Below, piece after piece: positions 53,258-64,000 of a DNA stretch of 64,000 nt. The notes beneath the pieces are model-generated. The model saw only the letters and a list, made by a program, of their open reading frames with translations, had not been told where the DNA came from and searched no databases. The translations under genes and the position numbers were made by a program. Positions within the stretch are counted from its first letter, which is position 1. The number at the start of each line of letters is the position of its first letter. The DNA comes from Nematopogon swammerdamellus (taxonomy: Eukaryota > Arthropoda > Insecta > Lepidoptera > Adelidae), in assembly GCA_946902875.1 (NCBI GenBank), contig OX336339.1, forward strand, positions 23,467,349 to 23,531,348, given 5' to 3'.

Positions 53258-56200
53258 TCACTCGGACACAAACAACAACAAAAAAAGAATGGCAGGATTG
53301 GGTGAAAACGGTTTCGAACTTCTTCAAAAAAATTCCAAAGTTATGCAGCATCGACAAACGAGAAGACAACAGGTACTACTGCAAGGTGGACATTTTAGGC
53401 ACACAACACGTAGGTCTATTAGACTGCGGAGCGACGGTAACCGCAGTAACAAAAAAGTTCAGTGAACGACTAGTCGCAAAAGGACTAAAAGTTCAGAACA
53501 GAAGGTCGGAAAAACTTTCGCTAGCCGACAAGAGTGTGAAATATTCACAGGGAGTTATAGATGTGCCATTCGAATGCTTCGAGCAATACAAGATTATACC
53601 AGTCCACGTTTTGGAAGAAATGAACCACGACATCATACTAGGAATGGACTTCCTCGACGCATACGGCATACGTTTGACGAGAAATACAAGTAAAATACAA
53701 CTAGACATGTGGAAATTACACCGTACGAACGGAGAAGGGATAGAGACACTGGAACAGAAACAAGCAGTAATAGCGAGGAGCGAAATGTCACCAGAACAAG
53801 AACGACAACTAGAAGACGTAATAAATAAAATGGCATCAAACATCGGCAAAGGGTTAGGCCGAACGAACATGATGACACACGAAATCGACACGAGTGACAA
53901 CAAGCCATCGAAACAAAGGCAGTACCCCTTCTCACCAAATATAATCAAGTTGATGGAAACAGAATTAAAGGACATGATAGACAAAGACGTAATAGAGCCA
54001 TCCTACAGCTCATGGAGCTCACCAATCCTGCTTGTACAAAAACCGGGAAAAAATCGCCTATGCCTAGACAGCAGACAATTGAACAAAGTCACCAAAACGG
54101 ATTCATACCCCCTACCACGCGTGACATCCATACTGGATAACTTGAGAAACGCAAAATACCTCTCGACTCTAGACCTGAAATCGGCATTCTGGCAAATACC
54201 TCTGGAAGAGAGCAGTAAGGAAAAAACAGCATTTGCAATACAAGGTAAAGGGTTATACCAGTTCAAGGTTATGCCATTCGGACTAGTCAACGCTGCACAA
54301 ACACAACAACGATTAATGGACAAGATATTTCCCCCGGAACTAGAAGGAAAGGTGTTTACATACCTAGATGACATCGTAATTTGCAACCAAAATTTTGAAG
54401 ACCATTTAGAAACATTAAAAGACGTAATGAGACGATTGCAAGAAGCCAAACTTACAGTCAACATAGAGAAGTGTCAATTTGGAAGAGAGTCACTAAGGTA
54501 CCTAGGATACGTAGTAGACAAGGACGGTCTCCGAACAGATACCGAAAAAGTCGAGAGCATAGTCAATTACCCGAGACCGTCAACTTATACAGAACTAAAG
54601 AGGTTCATCGGGTTGGCAAGCTGGTATCGGAGATTCGTCCCAAACTTCTCAATGATAGCTGGGCCACTACACGAGTTGACGAAGGGCAATAGCAAAAAAC
54701 TGACATGGTCCGAGTCAGCCGAGAAATCATTTAGGGAATTGAAAACGGTACTCACGTCGACGCCGGTCCTCACCTGCCCGGATTTCGCGAAACCTTTCAC
54801 CATCGAATGCGACGCGTCAAATCACGGAACCGGGGCGGTACTAGTACAGGAGATCGAAGGAAAAGAAAAACCGGTGGCGTACACGAGTAAAAAACTATCA
54901 GAACGAGAGACAAAGTACTCGGCGTCAGAAAGAGAACTTTTAAGCGTCATTCACGCAATAGAGAAATTTAGACCGTACATCGAAGGGACACAATTCACAG
55001 TCATTACGGACCACAGTGCACTGCAATGGCTCAACAACGCGAAAGATCCACACGGAAGACTAGCAAGATGGTCACTACGCCTGCAACAATTCTCGTTCAT
55101 AATAAAACATAAAAAAGGAAAGGAGAACATCGTGCCTGACGCGTTGTCAAGAGCAATACCACAACCAGAAGTGAATGCTATAGACATACAAGAATCCGAC
55201 AAAGATGAGTGGTACACAAACGTAGAAAACAAAATAGTCAACAAGAAAGCAGGCAACTTATGGCAATTGCACCACGGAAGCGTGTGGAGATACATGAAAC
55301 TCCGACAATTCCCAAACGAAGACGACTCATGGAAACAAGCTATACCTTCAGATAAAAGGATTGAGGTGCTAAAGAAATGCCATGACGAACCAACAGCAGG
55401 CCATTTAGGCATGAAAAAGACCATCAACAGAGTGAAACAACACTTCTACTGGCCGACATTGATAAAGGACACAAAGGAATATGTACGGAAATGCGAGGTA
55501 TGCGCCCAACAAAAATCTAGCCAGGAAAGACCAATCGGGTTAATGGGTAAACACAGGGACGTAGCGAACCCATTCGAAGTGATATCGCTGGACCTATTAG
55601 GACCATACCCAAGGTCGAAAAAGGGGAACACCATGTTATTGGTAATATCGGACTGGTTCAGTAAATACACCCTGTTATTCCCAATAAGAAATGCGACGGC
55701 GGACACGATAAATAAGATCATAGAGGAACAAATATTTCTAATATACGGGATACCAAAAGCAATTATAAGTGACAACGGAACACAATTCACAGCAAAAAAG
55801 ACAAAAGAACTGTGCGAAGAATACAAAACACAGCTATGGTTCACCCCTCATTATCACCCGCAAGCGAACCCCACGGAACGCGTGAACAGGGTACTAGTCA
55901 CGGCAATAGGGTCCTATATAGAAAAAGATCACAAGGATTGGGACAGAAACATTCCTCAAATAGGTCACGCCATAAGAACCGCCGTACACGAGGTCACGGG
56001 GAAAACACCAGCATTCCTAGTCTTCGGTAGAGAGACATCGGTACTGGGTCACAACATAAGCGGAATATCGGAAAATGAGCCGATCACATTCGATCGAACA
56101 CAAACATCGGAGAAATTGGAAGAAATGCGAAAGATATACGACGACGTCAGAAAGAAAATGAAGGCAGCACATGATAGGAATGAGAAACATTACAATCTGA

Positions 56201-56418
56201 GACGAAGAGTACACAACTTCAGAGAAGGGCAGATCGTCTGGCGAAAAACTAAATTCTTATCGAACGCCGGCAATAACTTCTGCGCAAAACTAGCACCGAA
56301 ATTCGAGAAAGCAGTAATCGACAAAACATTGTCAAAAGACGTCTTCCTACTCAGAAACATGAAAGGCAAGGAAATCGGCAAATGGCACGCTTCGGACCTG
56401 AAACCGGCAGCGCAATAA
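53212..56418 (+). CDS. pol: Pol polyprotein: protease, reverse transcriptase, RNase H, integrase
   Basis: The frame is open from 53212 (after TAA at 53209-53211) and lies at -1 relative to gag, so expression by -1 frameshift in the 46-base overlap is likely; there is no suitably placed ATG. Numbering from codon 53302: protease D41-C-G-A with ILGMDFL at 112-118; reverse transcriptase with the YLDD site at 354-357; RNase H with D504, E543/E545 and D570; integrase with an HX6HX29CX2C zinc finger (H694, H701, C731, C734), catalytic D764, D824, E859, and a C-terminal module ending GKWHASDLK. All catalytic residues are present. Length (1038 codons from 53302) is normal for pol without env. The DCGA protease motif is unusual (DSGA or DTGA is standard). 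It copies the element RNA to DNA and inserts it in the genome. Confidence 0.92.
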   Translation, partial: SAGKRERSDHKTCHVVTRTQTTTKKEWQDWVKTVSNFFKKIPKLCSIDKREDNRYYCKVDILGTQHVGLLDCGATVTAVTKKFSERLVAKGLKVQNRRSEKLSLADKSVKYSQGVIDVPFECFEQYKIIPVHVLEEMNHDIILGMDFLDAYGIRLTRNTSKIQLDMWKLHRTNGEGIETLEQKQAVIARSEMSPEQERQLEDVINKMASNIGKGLGRTNMMTHEIDTSDNKPSKQRQYPFSPNIIKLMETELKDMIDKDVIEPSYSSWSSPILLVQKPGKNRLCLDSRQLNKVTKTDSYPLPRVTSILDNLRNAKYLSTLDLKSAFWQIPLEESSKEKTAFAIQGKGLYQFKVMPFGLVNAAQTQQRLMDKIFPPELEGKVFTYLDDIVICNQNFEDHLETLKDVMRRLQEAKLTVNIEKCQFGRESLRYLGYVVDKDGLRTDTEKVESIVNYPRPSTYTELKRFIGLASWYRRFVPNFSMIAGPLHELTKGNSKKLTWSESAEKSFRELKTVLTSTPVLTCPDFAKPFTIECDASNHGTGAVLVQEIEGKEKPVAYTSKKLSERETKYSASERELLSVIHAIEKFRPYIEGTQFTVITDHSALQWLNNAKDPHGRLARWSLRLQQFSFIIKHKKGKENIVPDALSRAIPQPEVNAIDIQESDKDEWYTNVENKIVNKKAGNLWQLHHGSVWRYMKLRQFPNEDDSWKQAIPSDKRIEVLKKCHDEPTAGHLGMKKTINRVKQHFYWPTLIKDTKEYVRKCEVCAQQKSSQERPIGLMGKHRDVANPFEVISLDLLGPYPRSKKGNTMLLVISDWFSKYTLLFPIRNATADTINKIIEEQIFLIYGIPKAIISDNGTQFTAKKTKELCEEYKTQLWFTPHYHPQANPTERVNRVLVTAIGSYIEKDHKDWDRNIPQIGHAIRTAVHEVTGKTPAFLVFGRETSVLGHNISGISENEPITFDRTQTSEKLEEMRKIYDDVRKKMKAAHDRNEKHYNLRRRVHNFREGQIVWRKTKFLSNAGNNFCAKLAPKFEKAVIDKTLSKDVFLLRNMKGKEIGKWHASDLKPAAQ

Positions 56419-56442
56419 CCCAAGGAATCCGGGTCGGATTCC

Positions 56443-56461
56443 AGGAGAGGAGGGGGGATAT
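56443..56461 (+). other. Polypurine tract
   Basis: aggagaggaggggggat directly before the 3' LTR; primes plus-strand DNA synthesis in LTR elements. Confidence 0.85.
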
Positions 56462-58368
56462 TGTAACGGGCATATGAGCACATCTGAAATAACAGCGCTG
56501 CGCCATCTGACGGAAGAGAGCGCAGACAGCTACGAACCGCGGACACGCAGCAAGGAACCTAAGCGACGTAGTGAGCCGGCCCACCGACAGGCCGCGCAGA
56601 GCACCACGAGTGAAGGTTAGGAAAGGAAACGTGTTCGACCGGCAGACATCTTACCGCCATTAAGAAACTAGGTCGACATATATTAAATCGAGAGTGATAC
56701 GCACTGTACCGTCGAGCGAAAGTAGTGAAGCTGGGTCGAACGTCGCGCAGGACTACCAGAGATCCAGAGAGCAATAGAGAGGGTGAGTGGCCGAATGGCA
56801 GCAATATTTATTTCGCCGCGGTCGCCGGGAGCGAACCCACTCCCGCGAAAGGGGCGACGGAAGGCTATAACGGAACACCGATGTGATTGCAGGCCTTCCG
56901 GAACGCCCTCTCTGCTTACGGCCAGCGAACAGAGACTCCGGGTGCACTGCCCCGCGGTCCGGCGGACGAGACTTCTTCACAGCTAAGTGGAACAGAGTAA
57001 TTCAAGTATATCTTCGAGTACGGTACGGCAACCCACGTGCGACGTCCTGTGGCCGAGCGGACGGGCCCGGATAGGCGTGCGGTGCCACCCTCGCGCGTCG
57101 GACCCGCCGTCGTGCGGCCACGCGAGCCGACGGAGAAGCGCGGGAACCCGCTTGCCACGTGGTTCTCGAACGTTCGAATAAGTAGATAGCCGTGCCGATC
57201 AGAAGTACAGGGGACAATAGCATCGCACCTCGTCCTACAGACGAATTGTTTAAGGAGCGATAAGACCAGTTCTCCCGAAATTATGCAAGAGAAATAGCGT
57301 ATTATTTAGTGAAACATAAATGTAGACCGGTACCGACCTTGTCCGCGAACTGGGTAGGTATAATATATTGGACATTGAGAAATTTCTCGTGACAGTCGTG
57401 TAATATTTGTGTACGAGTACCTTGCGGGATTCGGGCGCAGTGCGCAGCGAGTCCGTCCCACCGTATATTATCGAAAGCAACTTGTACTACGGTGAACCTT
57501 GTTGGGTATAACAAAACTTTAGATAATTTGTGTGTATCATGAAATAGGAACGTAAAAGTAAATCGTAGGACCCACGCGCAGGGCGCGGCAAGCCCGGGTG
57601 TTGAAAGTTAATAACTTTATTTTTTGTACTAAAGTGAACCTTGTTGGGTATAACAAAATTTTAGATAATTTGTGTGTATCATGAAATAGGAACGTAAAAG
57701 TAAATCGTAGGACCCACGCGCAGAGCGCGACAAGTCCGGGTGTTGAAAGTTTGACAATTTAAATTTTGTACTAAAGTGAACCCTGTTAGATTTAGCGAGA
57801 TTTCCGATAATTCTTGTATATTGTGCAATAGTAACGGGAGAGTAAATCGTGAGACCCACGCACAGAGCGCGGCAAGTCCGGGCGTTGAAAATTTGATAAA
57901 GTTATATTGTGTACTAATGTGAGACAAGTTGATTCATAGTAGATATTGCGTGTAGTGTAGTGAGGAGAAGCGGGCGCGTTTAGAAGCGGCCGCGGATCCA
58001 CCGCCGTGCCCCGCCAATCCGTCATATCGGGAGGGTTATGAAAACTGGAGTGTACTAATCCGATCCAAAATACGAATAATAACGAGCTAGCTAGGAAATT
58101 ACGGGTAGGCGCTCACCCGGCAACGAAGAGCGTCTGGCGCCCACTAGAATAGGTATATAGGCTAAGATTGTTAGTGAGTAAGATTGTTATTTGAAAATAA
58201 GTGTTTAGTATTAAGGTGTTTAGGGTAAGATTATTTGATTTGAATTCGTGTTTAGATATAAGGTGTAATTAGAAGTCCGTGTTTGACGGAGCCAAATAGT
58301 GTTCAATAAATTGTGTGATCCTACTCAGCCGTTTCATTTGACCCACGCCCAGCTTATACACCATCACA
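56462..58368 (+). repeat. 3' LTR (1907 bp)
   Basis: Same ends and internal array as the 5' LTR, one base shorter. Polyadenylation signal aataaa at 58305-58310. Transcripts of the element should end shortly after it. Confidence 0.95.
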
Positions 58369-58372
58369 ATAG

Positions 58373-58639
58373 ATATATATAGATAGATATAATAATGTAA
58401 GTTGTTGCTCCACAAAATTTTACATGCAATTTCGATATTATTTCGATTAGATTCGTTTGTTAACACTTTGAAAAGAATGGGATTTACGGATGTAAGAAAC
58501 TGCGATATTTTAGTATATAAATTGTATTAAATATAATAAATTCTCCTAAGATTTCACGCGAGGGGAGAATCTGCAGGCATAGGTTTTTTGTAAGTTTAAG
58601 AATTAAGAATATGGAAAGACAAACGTGAAAGTTCGTTCA
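58373..58639. other. Right flank of the LTR element
   Basis: AT-rich, starts with a GATA/TATA run; no gene. Confidence 0.4.
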
Positions 58640-58882
58640 AAAAAAAATACGAGAGGTGTCGTGGGAAGTTCCCTTCGCTATATTATTATGTTTTAAATAA
58701 CAGGTACAATGAAGTAATTAAATGAAAACCAAAAAAAATCATGACGTCTATACTGCAGTAATATACCTATACATAGACATACGCTTGTAAACACACAAAC
58801 ACACATATTGCAGCAAAAGTGTCGTGAAAGTCTTACACTTTTTTCGGCCTAGCTCTCATTCGCCAAGCGTCTGGAGTGTAAC
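58640..58882. repeat. Repeat H copy
   Basis: gaggtgtcgtgggaagttcc, acacaaacacacatattgca and cggcctagctctcattcgcc in the same order as 23760-23992. Confidence 0.6.
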
Positions 58883-60114
58883 GTGCGATAGAAAAATTCA
58901 TTCCAACAATCCGCATAGTTTCAATAGATGCTGGTCCTGCCGTAACAACGCGCGTTATCGATGTGCAAGCTTCACGTCTAGCATCGCTGCTGACGTCGTC
59001 AATTTTGTCACAGAGCTGCAGTGTGTGGAGCGCGGATGCATTTCGTTCCGATTTTACCAATAGCTGACGTTCGTGTCAACCATTGCAGGAAACAATACAT
59101 AATAGACGATGTAAAATTTAAAATATTGAGATACAAGTAGTGATGTCACATTTGGAAACCTTTCCAAACATAGGAAGTATTCCGAATAATGTCGGGACAA
59201 TTTTCGTGTTTTTTTTTTAGAAGTTTATCGGAAAGGTTTTTTTTTTAATTTTTCTCAGATTTTTCAAATTTCAATTTAATTTAAGAGTGTTGTCGCACAA
59301 AATGTGATCTTAATTTGTAACTTTACCAAAATTTAAGCCTGCATTTTAGACACTTTCAGAAGTTTATTTTACGGGCGCTTTCCTCTCTATCTCTATCTCT
59401 GTCTCTACTTTTTATAAAAGGAAACGTTTGTCTGTATGTATGTATCTTTGAGGTATACTCCGAAACCACTGAACAGATTTTGATGCGGTTTATACCAATG
59501 TAAAGAGTAGTTCTTGAGGCTCACTTAGGCTATGTACCAACACGCTAAATAGCAATAGGGCTGAGCAGTATCAAAGAAAGTTTATTATGAATGGAATATA
59601 GTGTAGAATGATAATGCCGGATGAAGAAGACTGAGAAGGACGGCGGGCAGGGGGAGCGGAGGAGGGAGGAAGGGAGGGAGAGAGAGAGAGAGAGAGAATA
59701 TAAGAGAAGCGATCAATTATTATAATATTTGCGTTTTAATCTGACAACGTTAAAGCAATTGAAAAAAAATATCGTTAACAGTTATATTATGGTGTAAAAT
59801 TGAAGTTTATTGGACAATGTAATTTATTCCAGTTAACCATGTTCACATCGACTCTTTACCATTTGTGTTAGCGGTAGTAGAATAAATTACCGGTATATAT
59901 GTTATAAGGCGCGACATGGGGTACCTTTCCACCCTTGGCCACGAATATTTGGATTCTGTACATGAAACACCAACAGAACGGTTTAGTTCAGATGCGTGGT
60001 AAGTCACCTGTGTACCTATGCGTGGAATCCCTGTCCAGTGCACGTGGTGCGCAGGTGGAATGGGGACAGTGGGATCGCGTCAAGCAGCCGCATGGAAAGC
60101 GATAAGCACGCTTA
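58883..60114. other. AT-rich intergenic DNA with K relic and GA run
   Basis: A repeat K relic (ccactgaacagattttgatg) at 59420-59580 and a GGGA/GA run at 59645-59698. No gene. Confidence 0.45.
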
Positions 60115-60256
60115 GGTTTTCCGTCCAGTTCAGCGTAGCCGGCACGACTGAAGGGAAGCACTGACACGGCACCCAGTTCACTAAGGTGTTATGGGCTGAC
60201 ATCACGGATGTTGTAGGTGATGTAGCCAACCATGTCAATTTCCATAAAAAATAAAA
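60115..60256 (+). repeat. SINE-B 3' fragment
   Basis: ttttccgtccagttcagcgt to tttccataaaaaataaaa. Confidence 0.75.
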
Positions 60257-62402
60257 TATATATATGTCTACGGACTTTCAGTGGTATTAAAAATTATGTG
60301 TACATGAAAATAAAAGTCGATAATTTTAAAAATCTTTCATAATATACACCTTAAGTACGACCTCAGTCACTTTTGAGTATACATACATACTAGATTAAAT
60401 TGTCACCAAAACCAAAAGTGTGTGAAAAATTTCAGAGCAAGCGGTTGGAGGAACTGGTTTAAAACTCATTTGCAAGATTTGACAAGACGTGAAGTTAGAT
60501 ATAAGCTTGTAATAAATGCAAATTATTCAGTTCCCGTAAAAATGTCATGAATCATAGATTGACACAATGGTGTGAATAAATAAGTAGTAATTAATCTCTT
60601 GTTCTATTGTCTTCTCTTCTTCTATTTTCTTCACTTCTCTATCCCTTCTCTATCTCTTCGTTCTCCTCTCTGCATAATATAAAATGCAACGTTTGCCGTC
60701 TGTGTGTATGTATGTTCGCTTATAACTCGAGAAGGTCTCAACCGATTTGCATGTGATTTTCGCCAATGCAATCTGACATATCTTCTTATGGTTATAGGCT
60801 ATATAACATCGACAATAACGTCGTCGTGCCTCTAGCCAGCCTACAGCAAGCCTATAGCAAGAACAGTGCAATGATACATCTTCCCTCTACCTCTTGTTCT
60901 CAATAAACAATGCAGTATGTAAATCCGAACGCCGCCTCTGTCGCTCACGAGGCCATACCACCGCAGTCAGTGCCACACTTGACGGCGCCATCAATCAAGT
61001 CGAGTTGGCGTTCCGTAAAGTAGCTCTCTACGAGCTCAAACGAAGTCTATAAAAATATTCACTTAGAATTAATTACCTTGTCGAAGCTGCAGACATATTT
61101 CAATCTGTCGTTTATCGTTGTATTGTATTATATTGTTTATTGATCATTGATTATGACAGTTAGACTGCACTCGAACTTGTCACAATTTGTTCTATCCGTT
61201 TCGATTACACCCACGAAGAGGAACCGACAAGAAACTTCGCAGGGTATTTTTTTATACATATTTTTATAAGTACTTTAGTGACTAGCCACATAATAACACC
61301 ACCGCCTACAGTCTATCGAAAACACAGCTTGAGAGCAATATTAAAAAAAATTCTGAGACTTCTGACTACAAAGACTTATTAATTAAGTGTATCAGGTGTA
61401 AAAATCCTTTCTCAAACTTTGATACGTAATTTGTATCAACATAATTATGTTAAATTAGTATTATTAGTTTTCATACAGACACCCTTGGACTGATCTGCAT
61501 TTTTGCTCTTTTCTGAGCCTGAAAAGGCCAACGCACTATTCAGATGAACAAAATACATTTTCAATATGCTCGACTATAAACGGCGAACTTTACAATTATT
61601 AGGTCTCTGTCTCTTAATTGCTTAGTGGTTAAATGGAATTGTATGAAAATTATTGAAAATTGATAGTACTGAATTTACCATTAAACTAAATTCAACAGCA
61701 ATTATATAACCCAACGCGTGGGACCGGAACAACACGAATTAATATCCAAATACAGCATCAGGACCGGACTGTACTCTGCAGCAATTTGTCAGCGTTGCAA
61801 CGAACGCATTCGAAATTCGAAACGCTTTATTGAAACCGCAAAATATTTTGTACGCGCCATATGAGCGAACACATGGCCCGTTTTGTAAATACGCGGTAAA
61901 TTCATTTCAAATTAAAATTCTATCGAAATTCAACGGTTAGCACTCCGTGGAATATATTCGTGAATTTGCTTTGAAAATTAGAATAGTGCTGATAACAACG
62001 TCCGCTTTATAATTTTGTAATTTGTCAGTCACCTAAGTACTTATTAATGTGTAAAACTGCTTTACGTGGAACACCCAAGTACGTAGGCTAGCTTTAGAGC
62101 ATTGTCTGAAATATAGGTTTTCAGATAACCAGGCATGTTTTTAATAATTTTCAGTTCTCTTAGGTACCAATATATAATAGGTACTTATTCTCTAGAGTAG
62201 ACGCTGATGGTGGTTTATTATTTTTAAAGGTTCAATAAATAATGTATAATAAACATCGCTTTACGATTCCATTTAGTTACATCTAATAAGAAAACAACTA
62301 TTTTCAAAACGACTTAATAAACAGTATTACTATCATTGCAAAAAAAAGTACAGTCTTCAAAAAATATCAAGGGCCCAAAATATTGCCGCACTGCGGTGAC
62401 AG
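60257..62402. other. AT-rich intergenic DNA with a K relic
   Basis: Repeat K relic at about 60680-60830 (gcttataactcgagaaggtc). About 2 kb otherwise without recognised repeats or genes, the longest unique-looking stretch of the window. Confidence 0.45.
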
Positions 62403-62426
62403 TTGTTGATTTTTTTTTTTTTGCAG

Positions 62427-62633
62427 ACTGTACGTATTAGCTACTTTCGTACATACCAGCCGGGCGTCACTCACGGGGCAGGTGTGGTGAGAGCAGCTTT
62501 AGTGAAGCGGTTCATGGAGCCAGCGGGCGGCCACGGCCATACAGTGTTACTGTCCTTCACACTACGCGAGACACGCTCGCCCCCAGACCACCATCACGAT
62601 ATGTCTAAGCTGCGTACACTTTGCTTCATATAA
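62427..62633 (+). other. Candidate terminal exon
   Basis: A 14-base T tract plus gcag gives a strong splice acceptor ending at 62426. The following frame is open for 68 codons (starting TVRISYFRTYQPGVTHGAG) to TAA at 62631-62633, in GC-richer sequence than its surroundings. The protein is not recognised and no upstream exon was found within the window. Confidence 0.3.
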
Positions 62634-62689
62634 ACTTTGATTCTTAAGGCCTCCGTTGATTAGACGATTTGAATTCGGAACGAACTATC

Positions 62690-63520
62690 CACTAACAGTG
62701 TCGGCGAAGCCGCGCGGCGGCGGAGGCGCTTTGAGTTACGAAAAACTTTACTACTCGAGACTACACCTCGGTTTGGTCGCGCTAACTACCTACTGTACTA
62801 CCGCCACTAAATCACCCCTAATGAGTAGAAAATATGCGCTACTGTACTTCTCTCGCGCCACCGGCGACTATTTACAAAGTTACGACTAAATACGCGGAAA
62901 ATGAAAAACACCAAAACTGCGTCCGGACGACTCGAACGGGTCGAGCTTTCGGAAAAGTTGAGATCGCAGAACGCGCGGCCGCACGCTCCGTCCGGGCGAA
63001 CTAAACTATAATGTGCCCGCGCGGCTAACAACAACGAGACACAACGACAGTTATAAGCCACTGGGTTTCGTCTTATCGTTAGAGTGAGGTCGCTATCGGC
63101 GTGTCGCGTGGCGTGGATAGTGCGGCACGTGCGAGTCTGCGGGAAGCATGGCCCCACGTCGCACGCCCGCCTGTTCGGCTCACACTGTCGCCGGTGCGCC
63201 CGCCGCCGCGAGCCGGCGCGCCCGCCCGCCCTCCGCCCCCGCCCGCCCAGACACCGCGAGCCGCGAGCGAGCGAGAACACGCGACGCACCGAACCGACCA
63301 CATCGAGCACTGACACGACTCAACATTGACCCGATCGCTCCGATATCGATACGAGATCCGCGATAACGCCAACTCAAAGGTCAAAAGCGTCCAGTGAATG
63401 AACTGCGAGCTAACGAACTTACGTGTACATGTCGCGCTCGCCGCGCCGCGCCAACACCACCGCTGCGTACGCCCCGCCCGCACCGCAGCGCGACTCCAAT
63501 CATTTTGTTTACTTGCTATA
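62690..63520 (-). promoter_or_regulatory. CpG-rich block, possible promoter and first exon on the minus strand
   Basis: About 830 bases with dense CpG, unlike the rest of the window. On the minus strand an ATG (complement of 63428-63430) is followed after eight coding bases by GTAAGT (complement of 63417-63422), a canonical donor. The block could equally serve a plus-strand gene beyond the window. Long frames in it are compositional. Confidence 0.35.
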
Positions 63521-63759
63521 TGGACAAGTTTTGATCAAATTCATACGTCTGGAAGGTCGTTGGCGACTAGGCGCGCGCGGAGCAACCTTATCGCGACAGG
63601 GGGCGGATATAGTTACACGTAATGTGCGTACTGAGTCGAGTGTTGAATACCAAAGTATTATAACCAATAACTAGAACATTGAATACATACTGATGAGGGC
63701 GTCTTGATAAAACGTTATTGATATGAAGCGTTTGTTCAGCTAGAGAGAAAGTCATACTC
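63521..63759. other. Intergenic DNA, no gene seen
   Basis: No recognised repeat. Confidence 0.35.
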
Positions 63760-64000
63760 AAGTAGGTACCGTGTGGGGCCGGTACTTAATAAAAATAGCC
63801 CCAGTGCATCTCTACCCGTGCATATAGTAAAACGCGACTAAGGAATAAGGACAAGATGCTGTGCATAAGGGTGACAGGTTAGCCACCTCTCACCTTGACA
63901 CGGTCTTTGCACCGAGTCATGCAGCAGGTGGGCCTTCGTGCCATACTTGCTGTCTGATAGGTATCCCAATAGTTTGCTAAACGTGGTGGTCGGTGTTGTG
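63760..64000 (+). repeat. SINE-A, runs off the window end
   Basis: Head gtaccgtgtggggccggtac at 63766-63785, then the body to gtggtcggtgttgtg at the last base; hairpin and tail lie beyond the window. Confidence 0.75.

Larger units (their letters stand above)
49547..58372 (+). mobile_element. Intact Ty3/gypsy-type LTR retrotransposon with target duplication
   Basis: Order: ATAG (49547-49550), 5' LTR, primer-binding site, leader, gag, pol, polypurine tract, 3' LTR, ATAG (58369-58372). Both LTRs start TGTAAC and end CATCACA. The pol order protease-RT-RNase H-integrase defines the Ty3/gypsy (Metaviridae) type. There is no env: only 43 bases lie between the pol stop and the 3' LTR. LTRs of about 1.9 kb are unusually long for the group. 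LTR identity shows a recent insertion. Confidence 0.95.

Noticed and set aside
56419..56461. Possible env gene after pol
   Set aside because: Only 43 bases separate the pol stop from the 3' LTR, so there is no room for env.

Overview
The window looks like non-coding, repeat-dense insect nuclear DNA, most likely from a moth or butterfly. The evidence is AT-rich background, scattered CpG-rich patches, no bacterial-type operons, and many short interspersed repeats of kinds I recognise from lepidopteran genomes: repeats ending in the ggttccgta / ccaagtgcgagtc motifs, the gcccgcggcttcg repeats, RTE-like LINE 3' ends, and the catcatcagcc LINE tail. The species assignment is inference. No host gene could be read with confidence; a few possible exons and promoter-like sites are listed at low confidence.

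The one complete protein-coding unit is an 8.8-kb Ty3/gypsy-type LTR retrotransposon at 49551-58368. It has an ATAG target duplication and two 1.9-kb LTRs that differ, by my line-by-line reading, at only two substitutions and one 1-base indel. It has an intact gag (482 codons) and an intact pol (protease, reverse transcriptase, RNase H, integrase) in the -1 frame, and no env. It is a very recent insertion.

The rest is a layered mosaic. Working names used here: SINE-A (5' head starting GTGTGGGGCCGGTACTT, tail of ATGT repeats); SINE-B (poly-A tail, about 20 copies; some carry a 5S rRNA-derived head = B1, others the SINE-A head = B2); SINE-C (tRNA-derived head, poly-A tail, body related to SINE-B); D (ggttccgta repeats, often with GTCT/GACG microsatellites); LINE-E, LINE-G, LINE-M and RTE (3' ends of non-LTR retrotransposons); H, I, J, K, L (other interspersed repeats). 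Nesting gives a relative chronology: D and SINE-A are often the host, SINE-B, K and a TTAA-flanked element the guests, and the LTR element is among the youngest.

Region by region: 0-8 kb, SINE-A/B/C copies, a LINE 3' end, a 20-bp minisatellite and a small TTA-flanked MITE; 8-20 kb, GA and TAGAA microsatellites, D copies, RTE pieces, a 368-bp long-TIR MITE and a promoter-like TATA+Inr site; 20-30 kb, two copies of a repeat with a hammerhead-ribozyme-like fold, a tRNA-like sequence, and a tandemly duplicated SINE-A; 34.7-36.6 kb, a 193-bp satellite split by a SINE-C; 37-49 kb, nested D/SINE-B/MITE composites; 49.5-58.4 kb, the LTR element; 58.4-64 kb, sparse repeats, a candidate terminal exon and a CpG-rich promoter-like block.
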